Program-made: the position numbers and the translations under genes
Shown: one piece after another, positions 18,259 to 26,956 of the stretch
Layout: each line of letters starts with the position of its first letter
How positions within the stretch are numbered: position 1 is the stretch's first letter
DNA from: Neobacillus sp. WH10
GTDB lineage: Bacteria > Bacillota > Bacilli > Bacillales > Cytobacillaceae
Reading direction: 5' to 3'
DNA: 64,000 bases
Assembly (NCBI RefSeq): GCF_030123405.1
Contig: NZ_CP126110.1
Span: 2,170,001-2,234,000, forward strand
Notes under the pieces: model-generated
Seen by the model: the letters and a program-made list of their open reading frames with translations, nothing else
Told to the model about the DNA's origin: nothing
Database searches by the model: none

Positions 18259-19602
18259 TTGGAGAATGTTACTCTTAAACGGACACTTGGAATGTGGGCA
18301 ATCGTTGGACTAGGATTAGGTTATATGACCCCTACTGTTGTCTTTGATACCTTTGGGATTGTGTCTAAAGAAACGAATGGTTTAGTTCCACTTGCGTACA
18401 TCACTGCTTTGATTGTTATGGCGTTAACAGCAATAAGTTACGGGAAGATGGTCAAGGTGTTCCCTAGCGCAGGGTCGGCTTATACCTATACTAGAGAGAC
18501 CATGAACCCACATCTCGGATTTCTAGTCGGCTGGACAGCTTTACTGGATTATTTATTACTGCCGATGGTGAATGCATTGATTATCCGTATTTATATGGTT
18601 GCCCTATTCCCTGAAGTCCCTGCTTGGGTATGGGTAGTGGTATATGTGGCCATCGTCACAGCCTTTAATGTTTGGAGTATGAGGAATACATCCAATTTGA
18701 ATGCGATACTCGTTATATTCGGAACGGTCTTAATTGGGGCCTTTGTTGTCCTTGCCATTATTAAGCTCATGCAAGGTATGGGACAGGGAACAGTCTTTAC
18801 CACGGAACCACTATTTCATTCCAATTTACAGCTTGGTCATATTTTAACAGGGGCCACAGTGGTCTGTTTTTCCTTTATTGGGTTTGATGCTGTTACTATG
18901 TATGCCGAGGAAGCCAAGGATGACAAAACACTGCCTAGAGCGATCATGTTGACAGTCCTACTTGGCGGGGCAATATTCTTAATTGGTGCTTATTTTTCAC
19001 AAGCTTTATTTCCGGATAATTCAAAATTCTCCGTCGTTGATGACCCATTGCCTGAAATCGGCTATTATGTAGGCGGTACATTATTCAAACTGCTATTTGT
19101 AGCCGGGGGGTTTGCTGCTACAGCCGCTTCAGGCCTTGCCTCGCATGCCAGCGTTTCGAGACTCTTGTATGTTATGGGGCGAAACGGTGTACTGCCAAGA
19201 AAGTTATTCGGCTATGTTCATCCTAAATTTAGGACGCCTGTCTTTAATGTCATCTTAGTAGGATTAGTTTCTCTCCTTGCCATTTCTCCCAGCTTAGAAT
19301 TAATCTCCGCCGTTATCAACTTTGGAGCGTTAATTGCTTTTACATTCGTGAATTTATCAGTAATCGCCTATTTCATTTTCCGCCAAAAAAGATACAAAAC
19401 GAAAAAAGATATTTTCTCCTATCTAATTATGCCAATATTAGGAGCTGGTTCAACAGGAATCCTATGGTATAACCTTCATGTCGATGCACTGATCGGAGGA
19501 ATTGTATGGGTAGGAATTGGATGTTTCTATATGCTATTTCAAACTAAATTACTTAAACGAAATATTACTGTCTTGGATTATGAAGCAGAGCAAAAAATAT
19601 AA
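18259..19602 (+). CDS. APC-superfamily amino acid permease
   Basis: This roughly 447-residue transporter has twelve predicted membrane segments. The N-terminus (TLKRTLGMWAIVGLGLGYMTP) is typical of APC amino acid or amine permeases, and a later GFDAVTMYAEE block is conserved in the family. I place the start at TTG 18259, 11 bases after aaaggag. The ATG at 18217 lacks a ribosome site and overlaps a cre-like element, but cannot be excluded. It ends the sigma-54 amine operon and likely imports its substrate. Confidence 0.8.
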   Translation: MENVTLKRTLGMWAIVGLGLGYMTPTVVFDTFGIVSKETNGLVPLAYITALIVMALTAISYGKMVKVFPSAGSAYTYTRETMNPHLGFLVGWTALLDYLLLPMVNALIIRIYMVALFPEVPAWVWVVVYVAIVTAFNVWSMRNTSNLNAILVIFGTVLIGAFVVLAIIKLMQGMGQGTVFTTEPLFHSNLQLGHILTGATVVCFSFIGFDAVTMYAEEAKDDKTLPRAIMLTVLLGGAIFLIGAYFSQALFPDNSKFSVVDDPLPEIGYYVGGTLFKLLFVAGGFAATAASGLASHASVSRLLYVMGRNGVLPRKLFGYVHPKFRTPVFNVILVGLVSLLAISPSLELISAVINFGALIAFTFVNLSVIAYFIFRQKRYKTKKDIFSYLIMPILGAGSTGILWYNLHVDALIGGIVWVGIGCFYMLFQTKLLKRNITVLDYEAEQKI

Positions 19603-19610
19603 GGTAACGG

Positions 19611-19640
19611 GAGGGACTAATTATATGGTTCCTCTTTTTT
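19611..19640 (+). terminator. Terminator of the sigma-54 amine operon
   Basis: The stem gagggac (19611-19617) pairs with gttcctc (19628-19634) with one G-T pair, followed by six T. Confidence 0.7.
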
Positions 19641-19671
19641 CACTACTTAAATCTTCCGAATGTTAACCTAA

Positions 19672-19715
19672 CATAAAAGAAAACTGCAAACCTTCTATTA
19701 AAAGAGATTTGCAGT
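19672..19715 (-). terminator. Terminator of the two-component operon
   Basis: On the minus strand an eight-pair stem (actgcaaa/tttgcagt) is followed by ttttctttt. It lies just beyond the response-regulator stop. Confidence 0.7.
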
Positions 19716-19767
19716 CAGTGTCGGTAACAATAAACAAAATGTTGGAGGTGGGGAATACTATTTAATA

Positions 19768-20565
19768 TTAACAGCCAACATTAATTTTACTAGTTGAATC
19801 ACTCTGTTTTAATGCATGAACATATTTTCTATACGCTTGGGGAGTCATGTTCATTTTTGCACAAAATACTCTGTTAAAATATGAAGGGTCTGAGAAGCCG
19901 CATTCATATGAAATCCGGTAAGCTTGATAATTAGTGATTTCTAACAATCTACAGGCATATTCCATTCTCAGTTGATTAATATAATCAGTAAAAGCGACAC
20001 CCTTCTCCTTTTTAAAAACATGGCTAAAGTATTTGGGATTCACAAACACCTTTGATGCAACCATTTCCAAAGTCAATTTTTCCCTGAAATGCTCTTTAAT
20101 ATATTTTATGGATTCTTCGATAAAGTAATGTCGATCTTCCGTTGTTTCTAGGCTCAATTCCATCGGCTTTTCCTCAACTAGTACTGTATCGTTTGATAAC
20201 GTTTTCAACATTTTGTTAAATATTTCTTTGAACAAAATAGGTTTAACGGGCTTTAAAAGATATTCGAAAACTTTAAGGCTAATCGCTTTTTGTGCATATG
20301 AAAACTCTGAGTAGGCTGTCAAAATCGTAATACATGAGTTAGGCAAAAATTTTCTGATTTCCTCAATGGCAGTTAGCCCATCTATTTCGGTAATCATCAA
20401 ATCCATTAAAATGATATTGGGCCGATACTGTTTTGCAAGTTGAATAGCCTGAGCTCCGCTCTCACAAGTTAACAGCTTATCGTCCTTATGAAGCTCATCT
20501 CGTACAAGCAATGTAAGGAACTCCCGCTCAAGTATTTCATCTTCGACAATCAAGACAACGTTCAT
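19768..20565 (-). CDS. AraC-type (YesN-like) response regulator of the choline microcompartment
   Basis: This 265-residue regulator has a receiver domain (about 1-120; acidic IVEDE, phosphoacceptor Asp in ILMDLM, LLKPVKP lysine) and a C-terminal AraC helix-turn-helix pair (about 160-260, FVNPKYFSHVFKKEKGVAF and CGFSDPSYFNRVF). ATG 20565 has aggaagg eight bases upstream; the GTG at 20574 overlaps that site. It begins two bases after the kinase stop, so the two are translationally coupled. Its position beside the cut locus and the PocR-type partner suggest it activates the choline-utilisation operons. Confidence 0.85.
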   Translation of the reverse strand: MNVVLIVEDEILEREFLTLLVRDELHKDDKLLTCESGAQAIQLAKQYRPNIILMDLMITEIDGLTAIEEIRKFLPNSCITILTAYSEFSYAQKAISLKVFEYLLKPVKPILFKEIFNKMLKTLSNDTVLVEEKPMELSLETTEDRHYFIEESIKYIKEHFREKLTLEMVASKVFVNPKYFSHVFKKEKGVAFTDYINQLRMEYACRLLEITNYQAYRISYECGFSDPSYFNRVFCAKMNMTPQAYRKYVHALKQSDSTSKINVGC

Positions 20566-20567
20566 CG

Positions 20568-21761
20568 CTAGCACCTTCCTATCGGTTGAGTGGGAATTTT
20601 TATGGTAACCGTACTTCCGCTGTAGTCAGATTTTACGATTTCTAATCCGTAACATTCCCCATAATATCTTTTTAAACGTTGGTTCGTACTCCGAAACCCT
20701 AGACCCGTATTATTTTCATCTTTTTGTATCTTAGCTAATACATCCTTTGGAAAACCATTCCCATTATCTGCAATCGAAATAATAATTACCTTATTAGCTT
20801 CTTCCGCGTAAATACTGATTTTACCTCCGTCACGCTTTGGAGTAATGCCGTGAATAAGTGCATTTTCAACAATAGGTTGTATTACCATGTTAGGGATTCT
20901 ATAGGACTTAATTTTTTCTGGGACATCAATGTGATATTCCAAACGGTTTTTAAATCGTGCCTTTTGTATGTATAGATATTTCTCAATGTTATCTATTTCA
21001 GAAGCAATGGTATGCAGCTTATTTTCCTGCTTTAAATTGTATCGCAGCAAATCGGACAGGCAGTAGATCAGTTCCTCGGTTGTGTGGGAATGCTCAAAAT
21101 ATGCAATACGGGCAATGCAATTCAATGTATTGAACAAGAAATGTGGATTGATGACTAGCGACATGTTCTTCGCTTCTAAATCGATAATCTTTTTCTCAAG
21201 CATTTCCTTTTCAATCGACAACCTTGCTACATCGGAATTAGCATGACTAACACTTTCCGACAAGTCAATCGAAATATTGTTAGCAATGTGGCTGCATAAT
21301 TGTTCATGTATTTTAATTTTATTAGGTTCGACAGTTTTCAATGAAGAGATTGATTTAGCTATAAACTCTAATTCTGCATTTTTCTCATTTTTAAGAGACT
21401 GAATATCAATCATATATTTTTGATATTCGGTATCCTGTGAATATACCTGCATACCGGCTATATATCCAAGAGTCTCATCCTGTACCTTAATAGGCAAAAG
21501 GATGTTTTCGAGACCATATCTGCAGACAAAGCTGCCCTCATCGCCTGATTTAAACCGGCAACTGTAGTCGGGGCATACCTGATCTCCACGTTCTCGGCAT
21601 ATATGGGTGCAAAAATCGGGTGAGGGGATTAACTCCAGCAAAATCTGCCCATTAGTATCTACCAAAAACAAGGAAATATCTGATAAGGATAAAATACCGC
21701 TATAGCGGGCATATATATTAGAAGCAATTAATTTATTAAGAGAATTATCGGTTGTCTTCAT
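20568..21761 (-). CDS. PocR-domain sensor histidine kinase
   Basis: This 397-residue kinase lacks membrane segments. The N-terminal PocR ligand domain (about 10-160) has the family's cysteine pattern CTHICRERGDQVCPDYSC followed by FVCRYGLENILLPI. A short coiled coil (about 195-215) leads into a LytS/YesM-type kinase domain with NPHFLFNTLNCI and an ATPase domain containing NALIHGI, DNGNGFP and GLGFRSTNQRL. PocR domains sense small hydrocarbon-type ligands in propanediol and related microcompartment loci; here choline or an early product is the natural candidate. gggaggtg precedes the ATG. A cytosolic sensor would read substrate after uptake. Confidence 0.85.
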   Translation of the reverse strand: MKTTDNSLNKLIASNIYARYSGILSLSDISLFLVDTNGQILLELIPSPDFCTHICRERGDQVCPDYSCRFKSGDEGSFVCRYGLENILLPIKVQDETLGYIAGMQVYSQDTEYQKYMIDIQSLKNEKNAELEFIAKSISSLKTVEPNKIKIHEQLCSHIANNISIDLSESVSHANSDVARLSIEKEMLEKKIIDLEAKNMSLVINPHFLFNTLNCIARIAYFEHSHTTEELIYCLSDLLRYNLKQENKLHTIASEIDNIEKYLYIQKARFKNRLEYHIDVPEKIKSYRIPNMVIQPIVENALIHGITPKRDGGKISIYAEEANKVIIISIADNGNGFPKDVLAKIQKDENNTGLGFRSTNQRLKRYYGECYGLEIVKSDYSGSTVTIKIPTQPIGRC

Positions 21762-21911
21762 TCTAGTTCACCTCCCGGCCAGCAGTTAATAATAAGAGTA
21801 AGTAAAGGTTAGAAAGAACCATCCTTTCATATTATAGCAAAAGAAAAATAGCATTTTTAAAGCTTATTGTGAAGATTCCATCTCATTTTTGAATTTGCCT
21901 ATGCTAATTTA

Positions 21912-21954
21912 GAACAAAAATAAACCTCCCTATTGAAAAAACAATTGGGAGGTT
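21912..21954 (-). terminator. Terminator of the alcohol dehydrogenase gene
   Basis: The arms aacctccctattg and caattgggaggtt pair with one mismatch around an A-rich loop. On the minus strand a T-rich tail follows. It separates the alcohol dehydrogenase from the two-component operon. Confidence 0.75.
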
Positions 21955-21992
21955 AGAAATTAACTTACTTTTTTTAAAAATATTTTACTTAA

Positions 21993-23117
21993 TCAATAAC
22001 ACTTTTGATAAATTCGTATCAAATCTTCCTTTGAAGGCTGCTTTGGGTTGGTTGGGGTACACCGATCTTGCGCAGCGGTTTCACTCATTTGTTCTACTGC
22101 TTTTTCAAACTCGATTTGATCCACACCGAGGGCCCTTATATTCTCTTCGACTCCTAGTGCTTTTATCAGTTTCTTTATAGCCAGTATGAAATTAACGGTT
22201 CCTTCACGACGTGTCCTGGCTGGAAGATCTAGAATCTTTGCCAGTTTTGAGTATCTCTCGGCAGCGTAACCGCTCGCACTTCCGCTTAGCTCGGCATTAT
22301 ATTCGATAACCGCTAGAAGCAAAAGCGCATTCGAGCGACCGTGAGAAATGTGGAATGTTCCCCCTAAAGCATGTGCAAGGCTATGATTGATGCCAAGACC
22401 CGCATTTGTAAAGGCCATTCCTGCTATACAGGAAGCATTTAGGACTCGATCTCTTGCTTGGTCATTCTTTGTGTCCTTGTAAAGCGACTCAAGGTTTTCA
22501 AATATAAGTTTAATTGCTTTTTCTGCTAGAGCATCGGTAAAGTCGGTTGCTTTTGTTGAAACATAGGCCTCAATGGCATGAACCAAAACATCTATCCCTG
22601 TATCTGCTGCCACACGTTGAGGAACATGTTGAATACAGGTAGAGTCAAGTATCGCTATGTCTGGTGAGATCAATTCATCAATTATGACTACTTTTTCACC
22701 TTCAGAGGTAATCACAGTAAAGTCGGTTACCTCTGAGCCTGTTCCACTAGTAGAAGGGATTGCGATAAAGAGTGGTTTTTTTATTTCTAATCCTTCAATG
22801 TTTCCAAACTTTCGCATGAAATAAAGGATACCTTTAGCCGTGTCTATGGCAGAGCCTCCGCCAATCGCAACGAGAACATCTGCACCACTATTTCTGTAAA
22901 GCTTCAGCCCATCTGCAATTAAACTTACATCCGGATCAGGGCGCACCCCTGTAAAAACAGTTGAGCTAATTCCCGCTTCATTTAGGTGATTAACCACCTC
23001 TTGAAGATATCCCAGAGATTCCATGATAGAGTCCGACACAATAAATGCTCTATTTCCACTAATCTTACTTAAAGACTTTAGGGATTGATTGTTAAAATTG
23101 ACCTTGGTTTTAAGCAA
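21993..23117 (-). CDS. Iron-containing alcohol dehydrogenase (CutO/EutG-like)
   Basis: This type III alcohol dehydrogenase of about 374 residues is expected to reduce acetaldehyde to ethanol and regenerate NAD+ for the microcompartment. Seen: GGGSAIDTAKG (cofactor), GTGSEVTDFTVIT, and the metal histidines in NHSLAHALGGTFHISHGRSNALL. Odd start: TTG 23117 has a poor ribosome site, while a strong gggaggg at 23134-23140 points to an upstream position where the frame offers only ATC/ATA codons. The true N-terminus may therefore be about seven residues longer with a non-canonical start. It is monocistronic and divergent from the choline kinase. Confidence 0.85.
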   Translation of the reverse strand: MLKTKVNFNNQSLKSLSKISGNRAFIVSDSIMESLGYLQEVVNHLNEAGISSTVFTGVRPDPDVSLIADGLKLYRNSGADVLVAIGGGSAIDTAKGILYFMRKFGNIEGLEIKKPLFIAIPSTSGTGSEVTDFTVITSEGEKVVIIDELISPDIAILDSTCIQHVPQRVAADTGIDVLVHAIEAYVSTKATDFTDALAEKAIKLIFENLESLYKDTKNDQARDRVLNASCIAGMAFTNAGLGINHSLAHALGGTFHISHGRSNALLLLAVIEYNAELSGSASGYAAERYSKLAKILDLPARTRREGTVNFILAIKKLIKALGVEENIRALGVDQIEFEKAVEQMSETAAQDRCTPTNPKQPSKEDLIRIYQKCY

Positions 23118-23514
23118 AAATGTTTCTTCTATGATAGTTCCCTCCCATTGAACTTACTCTTTTTTTATATTTATTGCATTTACTCTGTTGGTTATCTTTC
23201 CTAAGATGATTAATAATGCTCATATGATAGCATATTAAATGATTAATATATTGAAGATTCGCTATAAGGATATAGCATTATCTATCCTAATGAAATTAGA
23301 CATTGCACATAATCTCTTTTCTTGAACAATCGTTATATTGAAGGTTAACAAGGGCTGTAAGGACATGGAAACAATGCATTGATTCGGGTAAATATTATTG
23401 CTATAATTTGAATGTTTAAATTAGCTATTTAAAGGTTCAAACTGTTTCGTCGATCCGTTGCTTGTATTCTCTTAATTAATAAATAGACTTTAATGTGCAT
23501 TGGTGGGATAAGGT
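23118..23514. promoter_or_regulatory. Divergent control region with inverted repeat
   Basis: This 397-bp gap separates the alcohol dehydrogenase (minus) from the choline kinase (plus) and must hold both promoters. The arms AGGATA (23267-23272) and TATCCT (23283-23288) form a possible operator. No sigma-54 site or riboswitch is recognised. Confidence 0.4.
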
Positions 23515-24429
23515 ATGAAAATGGAAGAAATAGTACAAGAAAAGCTTCGTCTCTTATTTAATGATGACAGCATTATATTCGATAAATCCCGTTTTGCAGG
23601 CGGGCTCACCAATTACAACTACATTATGAACATTAAAGGAACTGAATATGTAATTCGGCAGCCAGGTGGAATGACCAATCAGATCATCGACCGAAAAATT
23701 GAAAAGGTTAACAATAAGCTCGCTTCAGAGCTTGGCTTGAATTCTGAGGTTGTTTATTTTGATGAATTCAGTGGAATTAAAATTAGTGCATACATTAAAA
23801 ATAGTAAAAACGTGGCTATTACTGACCCATGCAGCGAGGGAAACTTGAGAGCTGTATCAAGTTTGATGAAAAAAATTCACTCAAGCCCAGTTCGTTTTCC
23901 TAATTCCTTTGAATGGCACAAGGAATTACAAAAATATGAAGAGATAGTGAGAGAGCTTAACGGCGATTTTTTCTTTGACTATGCTGACTTAAAAAATAAG
24001 CTGCTAGAATTTGCTCATAAAAATATTACTTCTACAAATTCTTGTCCTTGTCATAATGATACAGTACCTGAAAACATCTTGGTTAACGACAATGGCAGAG
24101 CTTTTCTGATAGACTGGGAATACTCAGGAATGAACGATCCAAGCTGGGATGTGGCTGCGTATATTCTTGAATCAAAACTCACTGAGGAATCCATTGAATA
24201 TCTTCTTTTGGAATACTATGGCCGAATACCGGCTACTGTAGAAGTATTAAAGATAAAATCATTTATTTTAGCACAAGATTTGCTTTGGACAGTATGGGCA
24301 CTGATTAGACATTATAATGGTGACGATTTCCTCGACTATTGCGTCTATAGATATGAACGCTTTCGAAAAAATGTCAGGGCACTCACTTTTTCATCAGATT
24401 GTTCAATTGCCGATATGGTAAAAGTCTAG
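23515..24429 (+). CDS. Choline/ethanolamine kinase-like protein (LicA-type)
   Basis: This 304-residue aminoglycoside-phosphotransferase-fold kinase is predicted to phosphorylate choline. The catalytic Brenner loop is CHNDTVPENIL, and the metal-binding block is LIDWEYSGMNDPSWDVA, nearly the LicA signature. An N-terminal GGLTNYNY glycine loop and YVIRQPGG lie upstream. It has its own terminator and is separate from the microcompartment operon, but sits between its alcohol dehydrogenase and its transporter. It would divert part of imported choline to phosphocholine, for teichoic acid or lipid modification or for retention in the cell. Ethanolamine is an alternative substrate. Confidence 0.85.
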   Translation: MKMEEIVQEKLRLLFNDDSIIFDKSRFAGGLTNYNYIMNIKGTEYVIRQPGGMTNQIIDRKIEKVNNKLASELGLNSEVVYFDEFSGIKISAYIKNSKNVAITDPCSEGNLRAVSSLMKKIHSSPVRFPNSFEWHKELQKYEEIVRELNGDFFFDYADLKNKLLEFAHKNITSTNSCPCHNDTVPENILVNDNGRAFLIDWEYSGMNDPSWDVAAYILESKLTEESIEYLLLEYYGRIPATVEVLKIKSFILAQDLLWTVWALIRHYNGDDFLDYCVYRYERFRKNVRALTFSSDCSIADMVKV

Positions 24430-24461
24430 ATAACTAATTTTATATTTTTATTGACCAGATA

Positions 24462-24490
24462 AACGCTTTGAGAATTCAAGGCGTTTTTTT
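24462..24490 (+). terminator. Terminator after choline kinase
   Basis: The stem aacgctttg (24462-24470) pairs with caaggcgtt (24477-24485) and seven T follow. It isolates the kinase gene from the shell operon. Confidence 0.85.
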
Positions 24491-24731
24491 GTTTTTGAAT
24501 AGAAAAAATCGAGTTAAATGCTTCTATTAAATCCTATAAATCCAATTGAAAATATAAGTAAGGTAGCAGTAATGGAATAAAAGTAACGATTGTACAATAA
24601 CAAAAAAAAACTGAAGGATTTTCTACAGTAAATTAATCCTGTAATGCCATAATAAAATTCTTGGTTCAGTTATGATTAAGCTGTTCTAGAAAAATGAAAT
24701 ATCAAAAAATGTTTTACCAAGTAAAGATAAA

Positions 24732-24783
24732 TTATAAAGGTAATCAAGATCGGATAAATCTCAGCAAGAAATTACCTTTATAA
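24732..24783 (+). promoter_or_regulatory. 13-bp inverted repeat in the shell-operon leader
   Basis: TTATAAAGGTAAT (24732-24744) and ATTACCTTTATAA (24771-24783) are perfect complements separated by 26 bases, ending about 55 bp before the first gene of the microcompartment operon. It could be a leader hairpin or attenuator, or a dyad operator for the AraC-type regulator. No T run directly follows. Confidence 0.55.
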
Positions 24784-24837
24784 GTTTATATTTATTGTTA
24801 ATTTATTTAAAAATTTAATAGAAAGGGAGTTGTGTCT

Positions 24838-25956
24838 ATGAAAGAAGTGACAGGAGCAGCTAATACTGCTGCAGTTACAGCAAAGAATAAGTTAGCATCA
24901 CAATTTTTTAAAAAGGGTATCTTAATCGCTTTATTCTCAGGTGTTATGTATGGATTCTACTCAGCATTCCTGACATTAGGTATGTCGAAGGGGGTTTGGG
25001 GTGACTGGTATGGTGCCAACACAGCTGCTTTATCCGCCTTTGTTATTACTTATTTACTTGGTGCTCTTGGAAGCGCTGTTAATGATACATGCAGCGCGGG
25101 ATGGGCATTACTGAATATTGGTGTAAAAAGTAAAATGGGAGATTTCTTTAGAACGCTTAATACCAAACCAGGTCGTGTGATGATTTTAGCAGCACTTGTA
25201 GGAGGTCCTATTTCAAGTACAGCCTATGTGGTTGGTCTTCAAATGGCTGGTTCTATTGTTATTCCTATTACAGCTCTTTGTCCGGCAATTGGTGCAATTT
25301 TAGGAAGAATTTTATTTAAGCAGCAATTAACGAAACGGATGATGCTGGGGATAGCGATTTGTGTAACTGCTAGTTTTATGATTGGCAGCACAAGTATTAG
25401 CGGTGATGCACCAGAAGGTATGTTCTTAGGTATTTGTATTGCCTTTATTGCAGCTCTTGGCTGGGGCTTTGAAGGCTGTGTAGCAGGTTACGGTACATCC
25501 ATGATTGACTATGAGATCGGCATCACGATTCGGCAAAGCATCTCAGGTCTTTCGAATCTTATTATTCTCCTTCCTATTTTTGGAATGTTGTCAGGCGATG
25601 TTTCAATTTCAGTAGACCTTGCTGTTCAGGCATTTACAAGTGGTCCTGCAATGATTTGGATTGCTTTAGCTGGTTTTTGTGCATTTATTTCATACATGAG
25701 CTGGTATAGAGGTAACAGTATGTGTGGTGCCGCTCTAGGTATGGCTTGTAATGGTACCTACTCTTTCTGGGGACCATTCTGCTGCTGGATCGTACTTGGA
25801 GTTTTCGCCGGTATGAAGGGTTGGGCATTACCTCCTATCGTTTGGATTGCAGCTGTATTGATGGTTTTTGGTATCTTGGTTATTGCAATGAATCCACTGG
25901 ATTTATTCAGAAAAAAAGGCAATCAAGAGCCAATGGATCAAAAGAATGTAGGCTAA
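24838..25956 (+). CDS. DMT-superfamily transporter, LicB-like (candidate choline importer)
   Basis: This 372-residue membrane protein has about ten hydrophobic segments and two-fold EamA/DMT-type repeats. It is glycine- and alanine-rich with conserved GAILGRILFKQQLTKRM and GWGFEGCVAGYG stretches. ATG 24838 lies eight bases after gggag; the GTG at 24832 is too close. It is the first gene of the microcompartment operon, and LicB-type DMT proteins import choline, so choline uptake is the best guess. No other transporter is present in the operon. Confidence 0.75.
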   Translation: MKEVTGAANTAAVTAKNKLASQFFKKGILIALFSGVMYGFYSAFLTLGMSKGVWGDWYGANTAALSAFVITYLLGALGSAVNDTCSAGWALLNIGVKSKMGDFFRTLNTKPGRVMILAALVGGPISSTAYVVGLQMAGSIVIPITALCPAIGAILGRILFKQQLTKRMMLGIAICVTASFMIGSTSISGDAPEGMFLGICIAFIAALGWGFEGCVAGYGTSMIDYEIGITIRQSISGLSNLIILLPIFGMLSGDVSISVDLAVQAFTSGPAMIWIALAGFCAFISYMSWYRGNSMCGAALGMACNGTYSFWGPFCCWIVLGVFAGMKGWALPPIVWIAAVLMVFGILVIAMNPLDLFRKKGNQEPMDQKNVG

Positions 25957-25972
25957 TAAAGGAGAGGCATTT

Positions 25973-26239
25973 ATGAAACCGCTTAACTACGCAATTCTAA
26001 AACACTTCACAAAAGTGGATGAGGCATGTGCAGAAGAAGTCATAGAGTCCTTAAGAGGAGAATATGGCAAATTTAAAGCTCTAAATAAAAAAGCTGTCAT
26101 TGCAGCGTTAATGACAGCAGAAGCGAACGGACTTCTTGAAGAAACAAGATTCGAATTAGACCAAGCTGGTGAATTAAGAATTTACTATCATGCACACGAA
26201 GAAGGCGCAGATACCATTAATAAATACATAAAAGACTAA
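25973..26239 (+). CDS. Small winged-helix-like protein of the cut locus
   Basis: This 88-residue soluble protein has a perfect aaaggagag site. Residues 20-75 suggest a winged helix (ALNKKAVIAALMTAEANGLL, then a beta hairpin ELDQAGELRIYY). I cannot assign a function. It lies 16 bp after the transporter and before the first shell genes, so it is part of the operon and may be a local regulator or an accessory structural protein. Confidence 0.6.
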   Translation: MKPLNYAILKHFTKVDEACAEEVIESLRGEYGKFKALNKKAVIAALMTAEANGLLEETRFELDQAGELRIYYHAHEEGADTINKYIKD

Positions 26240-26302
26240 TTTGAGGATTTTATTAATTCTAGAAGTCCAAAAATTAATGTTATTACCAGCAGGGGGGATA
26301 AG

Positions 26303-26599
26303 ATGAGGTATCTAGGAGATGAAGCTTTAGGTCTTATTGAAACAGTAGGTATGGTCCCGGCGATAGAGGCAGCAGATAAAATGTTAAAGGCAGCAAATGT
26401 GGAGCTAGTATCATACGAAAACGTAGGATCCACTTTAGTTACGATTATGGTAAAGGGGGATGTGGCTGCTGTAAGAGCATCAGTGGAAGCAGGCGCTGAA
26501 GCTGCTGCCGCAATCGGTAAATTAACAGCACATAATGTTATGCCGCGCCCTATAAAAAGTGTCGGTGACATTGTTTCTATATATGACATTGATAAATAA
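26303..26599 (+). CDS. BMC-H microcompartment shell protein
   Basis: This 98-residue single-domain hexameric shell protein begins at ALGLIETVGMVPAIEAADKMLKAANVEL. The pore loop reads ENVGSTLVTI rather than the usual GGG, so its pore chemistry should differ from the PduA-like paralogues at the operon end. A gggggg site lies upstream of the ATG. It is one of nine shell genes here. Confidence 0.9.
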   Translation: MRYLGDEALGLIETVGMVPAIEAADKMLKAANVELVSYENVGSTLVTIMVKGDVAAVRASVEAGAEAAAAIGKLTAHNVMPRPIKSVGDIVSIYDIDK

Positions 26600-26622
26600 A
26601 AAAAGTTAAAGGACTAACTAAA

Positions 26623-26925
26623 ATGAATAATTATGAAGCGTTAGGCTTAATAGAAACATTTGGTATAGTGTATGTCTTAGAGGCAGCAGATGCCATGTGC
26701 AAATCAGCAGATGTCGAGTTAGTTGGTTTTGAGAACGTAGCTTCAGGATATATTTCTGTGTTAGTTCGCGGTGATGTTGGGGCTTGTAGAACAGCTGTAA
26801 GCACTGGTGTAAAAGCTGTAGAAGATATGGGTTCTCAGGTTTACAGTTCTGTTGTAATCGCAAGACCGCATGCCGATATTGAAAAAATTATTGCGCGTTA
26901 TTCAATCGAAAACTTGCTTGGTTAA
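26623..26925 (+). CDS. BMC-H microcompartment shell protein, variant pore
   Basis: This 100-residue BMC domain protein (EALGLIETFGIVYVLEAADAM) is 23 bp after the previous shell gene. The pore loop is ENVASGYISV. Cysteines at DAMCKSAD and GACRTAV are unusual for BMC-H. Its likely role is a specialised hexamer in the shell facets. Confidence 0.9.
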   Translation: MNNYEALGLIETFGIVYVLEAADAMCKSADVELVGFENVASGYISVLVRGDVGACRTAVSTGVKAVEDMGSQVYSSVVIARPHADIEKIIARYSIENLLG

Positions 26926-26956
26926 TGTGCGGTTGGAATGAAAGGGAGAGTTAGAA

